Translations under genes and position numbers: made by a program
Notes under the pieces: generated by a model
The model's input: only the letters and a program-made list of their open reading frames with translations
Databases searched by the model: none
What the model was told of the DNA's origin: nothing
Shown: in pieces, positions 23,145-30,790 of the stretch
Layout of the letters: every line of letters begins with the position of its first letter
Position numbering within the stretch: the first letter of the stretch is position 1
Origin: Sedimentitalea xiamensis
GTDB taxonomy: Bacteria > Pseudomonadota > Alphaproteobacteria > Rhodobacterales > Rhodobacteraceae
Direction: 5' to 3'
NCBI RefSeq assembly: GCF_030164465.1
Contig: NZ_JASNJE010000041.1
Location: 1-33,085 of the forward strand
Length of the DNA: 33,085 nucleotides

Positions 23145-24446
23145 ATGAGACGTAATGACTCCAAGACGCCAACCGAAGCTGCCGCAATCCCGGACGTCGT
23201 GGACTTTGCGGCGCCGGCCGGCTCCACCCGGCGCGAGTTCATCGAGGCCTTTACCGCCATGGGCGGGGCCGCAGCGGCGGCCATGGTTCTTGGGCCCAGC
23301 AAGGCCTCAGCAGCCGACATTCCGGCCACGAATGCATCGGTCAGCATGCCGGAGTTCGAGATAAAGGACTACTCGGACATTCCGCAGCGCTCTCATGTCT
23401 ATCCCGCCTCTTCCGAGGCGGAGGCGATCGTGCAAAGCTCCAAGACCATGGACACGCTTTTCTCTGCTATCTGGCCTGACCAGTGGTCCAGCCCCGAAGC
23501 CCCGGAGTTTGCAGATGAGATGGCGCGGTGCAAGGCGGCCGGCTTCAAGGTTCTGGCGGTCTGCCCTTCGGCGGATTCACTGGACGCGTCCATCCGCGGT
23601 GTCGCAGGCGCGTTGATCTTCTACCTGAACAAGATCAGCGAGCGGCCTGACCTCTACAAGATCGTCCGCAATGCCAGCGATATCGATGCCGCGATCAAGG
23701 AAGACAAGCTCGGCATCTACTTCACCCACCAGGGAACCGCATTGTTCGAGAACGATGTGGACATGGTCGGACTGTGGCGGCAACTGGGCTACGGCTACTG
23801 CCTGCTGGCCTACAACCAACGCAATTCCGTTGGGGACGGCTGCTTCGAGACCGCCAACGGCGGCCTGACGGCCTATGGCAAGCAACTGATCGATGCCTAC
23901 AACCGCCACGGCATGCTGGTGGACGTCAGCCACACTGGCGAACAAACCTCGCTGGACGCTATCGAGCGCAGCAGCCAGCCGGTGATTTCTTCCCATTCGG
24001 GTGCCTTGGCCATCGCAGACTATCAGCGCAGCATCTCTGATGCGGTGATCAAGGCCATTGCGGAGAGTGGCGGCGTCTGCAGCCTGAATTTGGTTGGGGC
24101 CTTTCTCGACAAGTCCAACCCGGACATTCTCACTGCCGACGCTGTCTTCCGTCACATCGATTACATGGCCGAACTCGTGGGCATCGATTATGTCGGGTTT
24201 GGCTCCGACTACATCCCCAATATCAATTTCACCGCGTCGCTGATCCAGACACCCATGGGCGCGGCGGTCTTCCCTGACGGAGGGTACAGCGCAGAAATGG
24301 GGGCCAAGGGCGTGCCGACTCCGGCCCCCTACCAGATCGCGGCAGCCCTGGTCGATAAGATGCTCGAACACGGCTACTCGGACGAAGATTGCAGCAAGTT
24401 CCTTGGCGGCAACATGTACCGTGTGATCGGGGAGGTCTGGCGGTAA
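23145..24446 (+). CDS. Tat-exported M19 (membrane dipeptidase) family protein with altered metal site
   Basis: This 433-residue protein carries a twin-arginine signal (STRREFIEAFTAMGGAAAAA, export to periplasm). It belongs to the renal dipeptidase family by GMLVDVSHTGEQTSLDAIE (H263), PVISSHSGALAI (H284) and VGFGSDYIPN (D355). Two parts of the normal dinuclear zinc centre are not where expected. The N-terminal His-x-Asp motif is replaced around SSKTMDTLFSAIW (Thr in place of His). The bridging glutamate strand (usually IEGG) reads GIYFTHQGTALF. It may therefore use one metal, recruit other residues such as H195, or have another function. It begins 13 bp after the amidohydrolase gene, so the two are very likely co-translated. 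A stem-loop lies downstream. Confidence 0.83.
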   Translation: MRRNDSKTPTEAAAIPDVVDFAAPAGSTRREFIEAFTAMGGAAAAAMVLGPSKASAADIPATNASVSMPEFEIKDYSDIPQRSHVYPASSEAEAIVQSSKTMDTLFSAIWPDQWSSPEAPEFADEMARCKAAGFKVLAVCPSADSLDASIRGVAGALIFYLNKISERPDLYKIVRNASDIDAAIKEDKLGIYFTHQGTALFENDVDMVGLWRQLGYGYCLLAYNQRNSVGDGCFETANGGLTAYGKQLIDAYNRHGMLVDVSHTGEQTSLDAIERSSQPVISSHSGALAIADYQRSISDAVIKAIAESGGVCSLNLVGAFLDKSNPDILTADAVFRHIDYMAELVGIDYVGFGSDYIPNINFTASLIQTPMGAAVFPDGGYSAEMGAKGVPTPAPYQIAAALVDKMLEHGYSDEDCSKFLGGNMYRVIGEVWR

Positions 24447-24512
24447 CGCGCCCGAAAAGTCGAGGTCTGCCCGCGGCTCGACGAAGGCGCGGACGACCTG
24501 CCTCGTAAACGC

Positions 24513-24566
24513 GGCGGTGAAGCCGGCCCCTCCTGCAACCGCGCAGGACCATCCGTCTTCACCGCC
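24513..24566 (+). repeat. two-tier inverted repeat between M19 and D-aminoacylase genes
   Basis: Outer arms GGCGGTGAAG (24513-24522) and CTTCACCGCC (24557-24566) enclose inner arms TCCTGC (24531-24536) and GCAGGA (24543-24548). The internal loops on the two sides are both exactly 8 nt and the hairpin loop is 6 nt. It sits 67 bp after the M19 stop codon in a 197-bp gap with no gene. It could terminate, attenuate or stabilise transcripts; there is no clear T-run. Confidence 0.6.
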
Positions 24567-24643
24567 CTCCGCGCCATCAATGCGCCAGGTTCAAACTGAC
24601 GATCAAGATACAGACAACGTTTCAATTTCCGGAGACCAAGCCA

Positions 24644-26317
24644 ATGACTGATACCCCTATCTCCCGCCGCGAATTCAATGTCGGAGCAACCGCAACTGTC
24701 GCCGCTGTAAGCATGGCCGGAAAGGCGATGGCTCAAGCCTCGGCCCCTTTCGACCTGGTGATCTTGAACGGTCGGGTCATGGACCCCGAGACCGGGTTCG
24801 ATCAGGTCGCAAATGTGGGAGTGAAAGACGGCCGGATCGTTGCAATCACTGCCGATATGCTGGAAGGCGCCCGCCAGATCGACGCCACAGGTCACGTTGT
24901 GGCGCCGGGCTTCATCGACACACATTTCCACTGGGTGCGGCCCATGGGCCACAAGCTCGCGCTTCGGGATGGCCGGACGACGGTGATGGATCTCGAGATG
25001 GGCACGCTCGGCACCAAGGTCGCCGATTGGTATGCTGAACGGGAGGGGACCACCCAGATCAATTTCGGCTGTTCCTCCTCGCACGAATTTGCGCGGGCCC
25101 TTGTCCTTGACGGGATCACCACACCCGATGCGCCCGAGGCGCTGAACCACCGCGGTTCGGAAAAGACCGGCTGGGCCCTGACCAGGCCGGACATCGAACA
25201 GGGCAATGCCATTCTGCGCGTCATCGACGAGGGGCTCGCGGCCGGTGCGATCGGAATGGGCTCGACCCTGGGCTACATGCGCGACGGTGCCAGTGCGCGC
25301 GAGGTGTTCGAGCTTCAGAAGACGGCGGGGAACTATGGCCGTCCCTCGGCCTTCCATTTCCGTTACACGCCGGGAACCGACACGACGGAATCAAATGGCA
25401 TTCAGGAGATGCTGGCGAACGCCGCGGCCCTCGGCGCGCCCGCCATCGCCTGCCACTTCAACAACCCCGGCTACAACCTGGTCCATGAGCTTCTCACCCG
25501 CATGCGCGGGCGTGGGATGAACGTCTGGGGCGAACTTTACCCCTACGCCGCGGGCTCGACGGCGCTGAACGCGGTCTTTCTGGAACCGGAGGTCTGGGTC
25601 GACCAACTCGGCTATCGCTACGAAGACACGATCCAGGATGTGCTGACCGGAGAGTGGTATACCGCGGAAAGCCGTGCCGAGATGATCGCGAAGGAACCTG
25701 CCCGTCTTGTCCTCGTCTACAAGATGCCGCCGGAAGCCATCGTCGACTGGCTGAAACTGCCGGATGTGGCGATTGCGTCGGATACCGTGCCGGTTCTCGG
25801 AGACATTCCATGGGACACGCCTTTCGAGGACCTGCCCAACAGCCATCCGAGGGGGGCCGGCAGCTTCGCGAAAGCCCTGCGGATGGGCCGCGAGAATGGC
25901 ATTCCGCTGATGCAGACGGTGTCCCAGACCAGCTGGAACTCGGCCCGCCCGTTCAGCGAGATGGGGCTGAAGTCGATGCAGGAACGCGGCCGGATGCAGG
26001 AAGGCATGGTCGCCGACATCACCATCTTCAATCCCGAAACGGTGACGGACAATGCGACCTATGCCCAGGGCACGCTGCCCTCGAGTGGGATTCCGTTCGT
26101 CATCGTGAACGGCACCGTGGTGGTGGACGACTCCGAAGTGCTGAAGGACGTCAATCCGGGACAGCCGATCCGGTTCGAGCCGCAGGAGAGCCTCTTCGAG
26201 CCGCTGGAGGTCAGCACCTGGACGCAGAAATTCTACAACGTGCCGCAGGACTTCGGCGGAGGCGTTCCCGGCACCCAGCCGCAGTACGACAAGCGAATCA
26301 TCAATTGCTGTGACTAG
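24644..26317 (+). CDS. Tat-exported N-acyl-D-amino-acid deacylase-like amidohydrolase
   Basis: This 557-residue protein begins MTDTPISRREFNVGATATVA, a clear twin-arginine signal that ends near AMAQA. The metallo-dependent hydrolase fold follows: ILNGRVMDPETGFDQVANVG, KDGRIVAIT, then H94-F-H96 in PGFIDTHFHWV. TTVMDLEMGTLG carries an acid where D-aminoacylases have the bridging Cys. Further metal or catalytic residues are the His in SAFHFRYTPG and CHFNNPGY and the Asp in AIASDTVPVLGD. LGYMRDGASAREVFELQKTA and the C-terminal ADITIFNPETVTDNATYAQG with VIVNGTVVVDD match the D-aminoacylase family. It would remove N-acyl groups from D-amino acids or a similar amide in the periplasm. Cofactor loading before Tat export fits a metal enzyme. 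A strong hairpin follows the gene. Confidence 0.86.
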   Translation: MTDTPISRREFNVGATATVAAVSMAGKAMAQASAPFDLVILNGRVMDPETGFDQVANVGVKDGRIVAITADMLEGARQIDATGHVVAPGFIDTHFHWVRPMGHKLALRDGRTTVMDLEMGTLGTKVADWYAEREGTTQINFGCSSSHEFARALVLDGITTPDAPEALNHRGSEKTGWALTRPDIEQGNAILRVIDEGLAAGAIGMGSTLGYMRDGASAREVFELQKTAGNYGRPSAFHFRYTPGTDTTESNGIQEMLANAAALGAPAIACHFNNPGYNLVHELLTRMRGRGMNVWGELYPYAAGSTALNAVFLEPEVWVDQLGYRYEDTIQDVLTGEWYTAESRAEMIAKEPARLVLVYKMPPEAIVDWLKLPDVAIASDTVPVLGDIPWDTPFEDLPNSHPRGAGSFAKALRMGRENGIPLMQTVSQTSWNSARPFSEMGLKSMQERGRMQEGMVADITIFNPETVTDNATYAQGTLPSSGIPFVIVNGTVVVDDSEVLKDVNPGQPIRFEPQESLFEPLEVSTWTQKFYNVPQDFGGGVPGTQPQYDKRIINCCD

Positions 26318-26335
26318 GACCGCGACCTGAAGCGG

Positions 26336-26359
26336 GCGGTCCCGGTTGACCGGGACCGC
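26336..26359 (+). terminator. perfect 10-bp hairpin, probable terminator
   Basis: GCGGTCCCGG (26336-26345) pairs perfectly with CCGGGACCGC (26350-26359) around TTGA, 18 bp after the deacylase stop codon. Only a weak T-content follows, as is common in GC-rich alphaproteobacteria. It may end the main transcript and set the last gene apart. Confidence 0.6.
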
Positions 26360-26498
26360 GTTACCTATTCGAATGAAAGAGCGCGACTCGATCTACCGAT
26401 CGCTTGAAGGTGCCTCCCGGGTCTACTTTTACGGTGCCCCGGTCAGGACAGTCTCAGATATGCATCCTCAGGGTGTTCCATAGAAGGAAACCGATCCA

Positions 26499-27863
26499 AT
26501 GCACGTCATCAAATTGCCCGTCGCTTCGGCCCTGATACTTGGCGCCTTTGCCCTGCCGGCCCTCGCGCAGGACAACCCGCTGCAAAAGTATCTCTCCGTG
26601 CCGGGGGCCATGACGACGCTCCCTGTCGAGGCTGCGAAGGAGCCCTGGTCGCTCCAGTTCTCCCGCGACGCCCGGGCCGCCTTCGAGAACTTCCACTACC
26701 AGATGGGTGGGGACCACGCGCTCTATTACCAGCAGAATCTCAGCGAGATGCTGCCCACGGCCTATGCCGCGCCGCATTCCGACTACATCCCGCTGGAACG
26801 CGCCATTGACGACAGCATCGGCGAGAATGTGCGCTGGACGACCTCCGAGGGAGAGATGCCGCTGTCGGAGTATATCGTGCATCCCAACCACCGGGTGCAG
26901 GGCATGATGATGATCCACAAGGGCAAGGTCGTCTACGAACAATACCCGGGCATGAACCAGATGGACCGCCACGCCTGGATGTCGCCGGGCAAGGCGACCG
27001 TCGGGCTGATCCTTGCCCTGCTCGAGGAGGAGGGCAAGCTCGACATGTCCAAGGACGTGGTCAACTATGTGCCGCAACTTGCGGGCACGAACTGGGATGG
27101 CATCTCGGTCCTTGATGCGGCCAACATGGAGACGGGGTTGGCGCTCGAGGAAACCCTCGATGCGATCATCGACCCATCCTCGATCATCGTACGCTTCTTC
27201 GCGGCCGAATTCGGCTCCCCGAACCCGTTGACCGGGGAAATGGAGAACTGGCTCGACATCCTGAAGACCGCGGAAAAGCTCGAGGGCGAGGAGCCCGGCG
27301 AGGTCTTCCGCTACTCCTCTGCGGTGACGCAGGTCAGCGTGCTCCTGGCCGAGAACCTCGACAACATGACCTGGGCGGACCTGTTCCAGGAACGAGTCTG
27401 GGGCAAGGTCGGCGCACGCGAGGACATCATGTTCCACCTGATGCCGGACGGCACCGCCGTGACCCACGGGCTGATCTCCACCACGCTCGAGGACTTCGGC
27501 CGGTTCGGCTTGCTCTTCACCCCCAGCTGGGCCGCCACCGCACATGAGGACATCGTTTCCGACGCTGTGTTGGAGCGGATGCAGACCGCAGGCAACCCGG
27601 AAGCCTTCCGGCGCGGTGCCAAGTTCGCCGGTCTGACGGACGAGTTCGGAGAGGAGCCCAAAGCGAACTCGCTGCAATGGGATGCGGTCTTCGAGGACGG
27701 GGCGCTCTACAAGCACGGCAATGTCGGACAGGGCCTCTACGTCGATCCGGCCCGGGATTTCGTGGGCGTCTACTTTTCGACCAACGGCTACATCCCGCCC
27801 TACGGGGAAGACCGGGCTCAGGGCTTCCTGCGTCAGGCCGCGAAGTACCTGGGCGGAGAGTAA
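26499..27863 (+). CDS. exported serine beta-lactamase-fold hydrolase (NylB/S12-like), copy 3
   Basis: This 454-residue protein starts MHVIKLPVASALILGAFALP, a Sec signal cleaved near ALAQD; GAAGGAAA precedes the start. The active site has S162-P-G-K165 in WMSPGKATVGLILALLEEEG, Y272-S-S in FRYSSAVTQVS, and K-H-G in YKHGNVGQGLYVDPARDF. The third motif is thus KHG rather than the KGG of copies 1 and 2. The extra N-terminal segment FSRDARAAFENFHYQMGGDH is specific to this copy. It follows a strong hairpin and a 181-bp gap, so it may have its own promoter. Its stop codon is followed within a few bases by IS110 sequence, which marks the right border of the intact locus. Confidence 0.87.
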   Translation: MHVIKLPVASALILGAFALPALAQDNPLQKYLSVPGAMTTLPVEAAKEPWSLQFSRDARAAFENFHYQMGGDHALYYQQNLSEMLPTAYAAPHSDYIPLERAIDDSIGENVRWTTSEGEMPLSEYIVHPNHRVQGMMMIHKGKVVYEQYPGMNQMDRHAWMSPGKATVGLILALLEEEGKLDMSKDVVNYVPQLAGTNWDGISVLDAANMETGLALEETLDAIIDPSSIIVRFFAAEFGSPNPLTGEMENWLDILKTAEKLEGEEPGEVFRYSSAVTQVSVLLAENLDNMTWADLFQERVWGKVGAREDIMFHLMPDGTAVTHGLISTTLEDFGRFGLLFTPSWAATAHEDIVSDAVLERMQTAGNPEAFRRGAKFAGLTDEFGEEPKANSLQWDAVFEDGALYKHGNVGQGLYVDPARDFVGVYFSTNGYIPPYGEDRAQGFLRQAAKYLGGE

Positions 27864-27865
27864 CC

Positions 27866-27992
27866 CCGACGCAATGTGGGTGGGTTGTCTGACGTCAGCG
27901 CCTACCGGATAGATTTAGGGGTTTGAGCAACGGAGATGCGGTCATCGGGCCGAGTCGCCACAATTGTTGTGGTGATTTACAGTCCAGAGGAG
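27866..27992 (+). mobile_element. left end and 5' non-coding region of an IS110-family element
   Basis: The 127 bp between the last hydrolase gene and the IS110 transposase start contain no gene. A small inverted repeat is present, CCACAA/TTGTGG around TTG (27959-27973). In the IS110 group, as opposed to IS1111, the non-coding region ahead of the transposase encodes the structured guide RNA. This segment is where it would be. I cannot identify the guide loops by eye. Confidence 0.45.
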
Positions 27993-28780
27993 ATGACCAT
28001 GACTTACTATATTGGACTTGATGTTTCAGTCGAAAACACAGCCATTTGCGTGATTGACGCCACTGGCCGCGTCGAAAAGGAATTTTCTGCGCGCAGCCAT
28101 CCTGATGATCTCGCAACAGCGCTTGATCCGTTTTCTAAGGCGATTGGCCTCGAAGCTGGGCCCATGTCAGCTTTTCTGGCGGATGGGCTGAAGCAGAGAG
28201 GTCTGGACAGCGTTTTGATGGAAACGCGACGGGTCCATGCGGCCTTGTCTGCCGTTCCGATCAAGACGGATCGTCGGGATGCCCGCGGGATCGCCGAGTT
28301 GCTTCGAATGGGTTGGTTTCAACCGGTTCATTTGAAGACCCCTGCTGCCCGGGACCTGCGGTTGATGCTGTCGGCGCGCGATACTTTGGGTCGTCGCGTC
28401 CGTGAACTCGACAATTCGGTTCGAGGCCTTCTTCGAGGGTTTGGCTTGAGGGTTCCCACAGGAGCGCGAGGCCGATTTTGTGATCTGGTTCGCGATCTGG
28501 TCGCAGGCAACCCGGTTCTGGAGGCTGCAATCTCCCCACTCCTGGCAGCCCGCGATGCGATGGCAGAGGAGTTTACCAAATTGGACAAGTTGGTTCGGGA
28601 TCAGTCACGCAACGATGACGCCTGCCGTCGCCTCATGACCATTCCCGGCGTTGGTGCCGTGGTCGCGACGACGTTCCGAGCCGCTATCGACGATCCGAAA
28701 CGATTTCGTTCATCAAAGTCGGTGGGTGCCTGCTTTGGCCTGACGCCACGACGATACCAATCCGGCGAAACTGATCGGGT
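27993..28780 (+). pseudogene. IS110-family transposase, C-terminally truncated
   Basis: The protein starts MTMTYYIGLDVSVENTAICV behind AGAGGAG; a second ATG is at 27999. It has the RuvC-like DEDD domain: D in YIGLDVS, E in IGLEAGPMSAFL, and KTDRRDARGIAELLR. The helical linker follows, then the start of the transposase_20 domain (RRLMTIPGVGAVVATTF, FRSSKSVGACFGLTPRRYQS). After SGETDR the usual continuation (GRISK-GD and the Ser-containing catalytic helix) is lost. The frame runs into foreign sequence and stops at 28874. Because the serine region is gone it cannot transpose. The frame is otherwise clean, suggesting a recent loss. Confidence 0.85.
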
Positions 28781-28885
28781 CGCCCAGACCTGTTTCGGCA
28801 GCAGAGGCCGTTTCCGGCCAACGAGCCTGCCACGGTTCCAAGGGCGTCGCTTCGGCTTGATGGCGGGGAGCTGAATTTTGGACAT
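28775..28885 (-). pseudogene. tyrosine recombinase/integrase, N-terminal fragment
   Basis: Read on the minus strand, about 37 codons start MSKIQLPAIKPKRRPWNRGR and continue LVGRKRPLLPKQVWATR. This resembles the start of a widespread family of short phage-integrase-like proteins in Proteobacteria, in which PWN-G--VG-K-PL-PK--WAIR is conserved. Similarity ends at about 28775, exactly where the IS110 transposase is cut from the other side. The two fragments thus meet head-to-head and share a few bases (CGGGTCG) at the joint. The catalytic domain is absent. Confidence 0.6.
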
Positions 28886-28920
28886 GAGACTTTCTCCATC
28901 CGCCCCTCCTGGCCCAGGCG

Positions 28921-28956
28921 TCGACATCGCGTGACCCCGCGATACTAAGCGATGTC
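28921..28956. repeat. 9-bp inverted repeat upstream of the integrase fragment
   Basis: CGACATCGC (28921-28929) and GCGATGTCG (28948-28956) are separated by 18 bp. They lie about 35 bp upstream of the integrase fragment's start. They could be a regulatory or recombination site of that element. No gene is seen between 28886 and 29157. Confidence 0.45.
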
Positions 28957-29157
28957 GCGAATGACCGGTGAAGAAGATTGGCTCCGGGGCGCCGCCGCCG
29001 CGTTGCCGCAAGGCTGGTTCGAGCCCAAACTCCGAGACGCAGCGGTTTGCGCGAATGTCTGAAAACTGTGCGCCACAGCTTCCTCGTGATTGTCACGCTG
29101 TTTCTTCAACACATGAATTGATGGTAGCCTTCGTGCCAGCGACGGAGGAACAATTCC

Positions 29158-29937
29158 ATGGGTATGGAATATGACGACGCAGCTGCAGAACGTCTGGAAG
29201 CGGTTTATCTTGGGCCGGACGTCGTTGCGCAACGCAATGACACTCTTCAGAGGATTGCGGTCCAAGCGGGAGAACGCGTTCTGGATATTGGAAGCGGTCC
29301 GGGATTCCTCGCCGCCACGATAGCCGATCACACAGGTCCAGACGGGAAGGTCGTCGGCATCGACATCTCCCAACAAATGGTTGATCGCGCCAGTCGAAGA
29401 AATCAGCGCGCGTGGCTTAGCTATCAATGTGCAGATGCGGCCGCGCTTCCGTTTGAGGACAACTCTTTTGACGTCGTTGTCAGCACACAGGTGGCCGAGT
29501 ATGTCCCTGATATAGAGGCGTTTTCATCAGAGGTTTTCCGGGTGCTCAAACCGGGAGGGCGCGGCCTGATCCTCGCGACCGATTGGGAGGGAGTCTGCTG
29601 GCACAGCGAGCGCCCCGATCGGATGGAGAAGGTGCTGAAGGCATTCGCCCCCCACTGCGCCGACAGCAAATTGCCGAGAACGCTGACGGCGCGTCTCAGA
29701 AAGGCTGGACTGACTGTCCGCGACGTGAGCTATTTCTCTATCGTGAATGTGGACCGCCACGATGGTTGTTACGGAGAAATGGTGGTGCCGTTCATAATGG
29801 CCTATGTGAAAGGGCGGAAGACTGTGCCAGACGACGAACTTCAGGCGTGGGCGGATGAACAGGCGGCCCTGAATGCTCGAGGCGAGCACTTCTTTTCGTC
29901 TGGCCGATTCAGCTTCTTTGTCAGCAAGCTTTCCTGA
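29158..29937 (+). CDS. class I SAM-dependent methyltransferase
   Basis: This 259-residue protein has the Rossmann-like methyltransferase fold. Motif I is GERVLDIGSGPGFLAATIAD, and motif II with the acidic end is VVGIDISQQMVDRA. Motif III is CADAAALPFEDNSFDVVVST, and the post-motif is EVFRVLKPGGRGLILATDWE. The pattern is closest to UbiE/COQ5-like or arsenite methyltransferase-like (type 11) enzymes acting on small molecules. The C-terminal segment, with VNVDRHDGCYGEMVVPFIMA, would form the substrate lid. I cannot name the substrate. GGAGG 11 bp upstream supports the start. It stands alone between mobile fragments and a toxin-antitoxin-like pair and is lower in GC than the catabolic genes, indicating separate origin. 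Confidence 0.85.
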   Translation: MGMEYDDAAAERLEAVYLGPDVVAQRNDTLQRIAVQAGERVLDIGSGPGFLAATIADHTGPDGKVVGIDISQQMVDRASRRNQRAWLSYQCADAAALPFEDNSFDVVVSTQVAEYVPDIEAFSSEVFRVLKPGGRGLILATDWEGVCWHSERPDRMEKVLKAFAPHCADSKLPRTLTARLRKAGLTVRDVSYFSIVNVDRHDGCYGEMVVPFIMAYVKGRKTVPDDELQAWADEQAALNARGEHFFSSGRFSFFVSKLS

Positions 29938-30221
29938 TCGAACAGCTGATCTAGGCAGAGCCGCAGCAAGGGGCCGAATCGTCCGCTGTACAGCCACTGC
30001 TTCTGAAAAATTCGCTGCATTGCGCACGAACGACAGGATCCACGGCTGCGATGCGGCATGAATGTTTGCTGCGCCGAAGCAAAGATTCCGCTGCGTGCGC
30101 GTGCAGCGCAAAATTGGCTCTCTCCGCGCTTTCTCTGCGCAAGATACCAATGGCGGCTATCTCGTAGCCACGGCGTGATTGGCAAACGTTGGGTTGCAAA
30201 TGACGTATCCTGCGACCTTTT
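29938..30221. other. 284-bp gap without a supported gene
   Basis: Several short reverse-strand frames exist but are Arg/Ser/Cys-rich and do not resemble known families. I see no RNA gene. It separates the methyltransferase from the convergent antitoxin-like gene. Confidence 0.35.
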
Positions 30222-30785
30222 TCACGGGTGAAGGGAAACAGGTTCGTCGCGCTCGGGTCGAGGCGCTCGCTCGATCGTCGCCGGGTCGATCTCACGCATT
30301 GTCAATTGAGCGTTGACCCTACGGGCCGCAGGCCCCGCACGAAACCACTTGGCGGCGGAAGCGAGATTGAAGCGAGGGCGACGCTGCCCCTTCGCCGGCC
30401 TGGAGGCCTCCATCAGCACCTCGATCATCTCGTCTATGCGGTAAAGGCCCCCCGCAACGGGAAGGGGCATCTTGCGCTGCTGCAGCGCCTGTCGCTTAAC
30501 CTCAAGTTTCTCGGCAACATCCGCGAGAGTCACGAGATCGGGACGGACCTCGCGCAGGACAGTGCCCGGGGGCAGTGCCTTGATCAGCGCCCGCGCCGCT
30601 TCAAGGATCGCGCTCTCGGCCTCATCCCCCTCAATCTCCAGTTCCACACCCAGCAAACCGGCATGACCGGTGCCGACGAGAGCATCTTCAAAACCCGCTT
30701 CGAAGACGGCATCAGAGAGCTCAAACGCATCGTGCTCCCCGTCGGGGAGCGCAAAGACCAGTTCGAATTCGAATTCTTCAGCCAT
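30222..30785 (-). CDS. antitoxin-like protein with helix-turn-helix segment
   Basis: This 187-residue protein begins MAEEFEFELVFALPDGEHDA, with ATG at 30785 only 5 bp after the preceding gene. The first half is an alpha/beta domain (DAVFEAGFEDALVGTGHAGL, LGVELEIEGDEAESAILEAA). The second half has VTLADVAEKLEVKRQALQQR, a helix-turn-helix-like motif, and GGLYRIDEMIEVLME. I have seen this family paired with a small HicA-like protein encoded just upstream, as here, which suggests an antitoxin/autorepressor. The name and mechanism are inference. The C-terminal region ends with RRVNAQLTMREIDPATIERA. No lesion is visible. Confidence 0.6.
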   Translation of the reverse strand: MAEEFEFELVFALPDGEHDAFELSDAVFEAGFEDALVGTGHAGLLGVELEIEGDEAESAILEAARALIKALPPGTVLREVRPDLVTLADVAEKLEVKRQALQQRKMPLPVAGGLYRIDEMIEVLMEASRPAKGQRRPRFNLASAAKWFRAGPAARRVNAQLTMREIDPATIERAPRPERDEPVSLHP

Positions 30786-30790
30786 AGGCT

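Noticed and set aside
21731-23347. Reverse-strand open frame of 538 codons
   Set aside because: It mirrors the amidohydrolase gene, which has a complete metal site; the mirror shows no domain.
17152-27863. Antibiotic-resistance beta-lactamases
   Set aside because: The three SxxK proteins have NylB/esterase-like spacing and extra N-terminal regions, and lie in a catabolic setting. Nothing indicates beta-lactam resistance.
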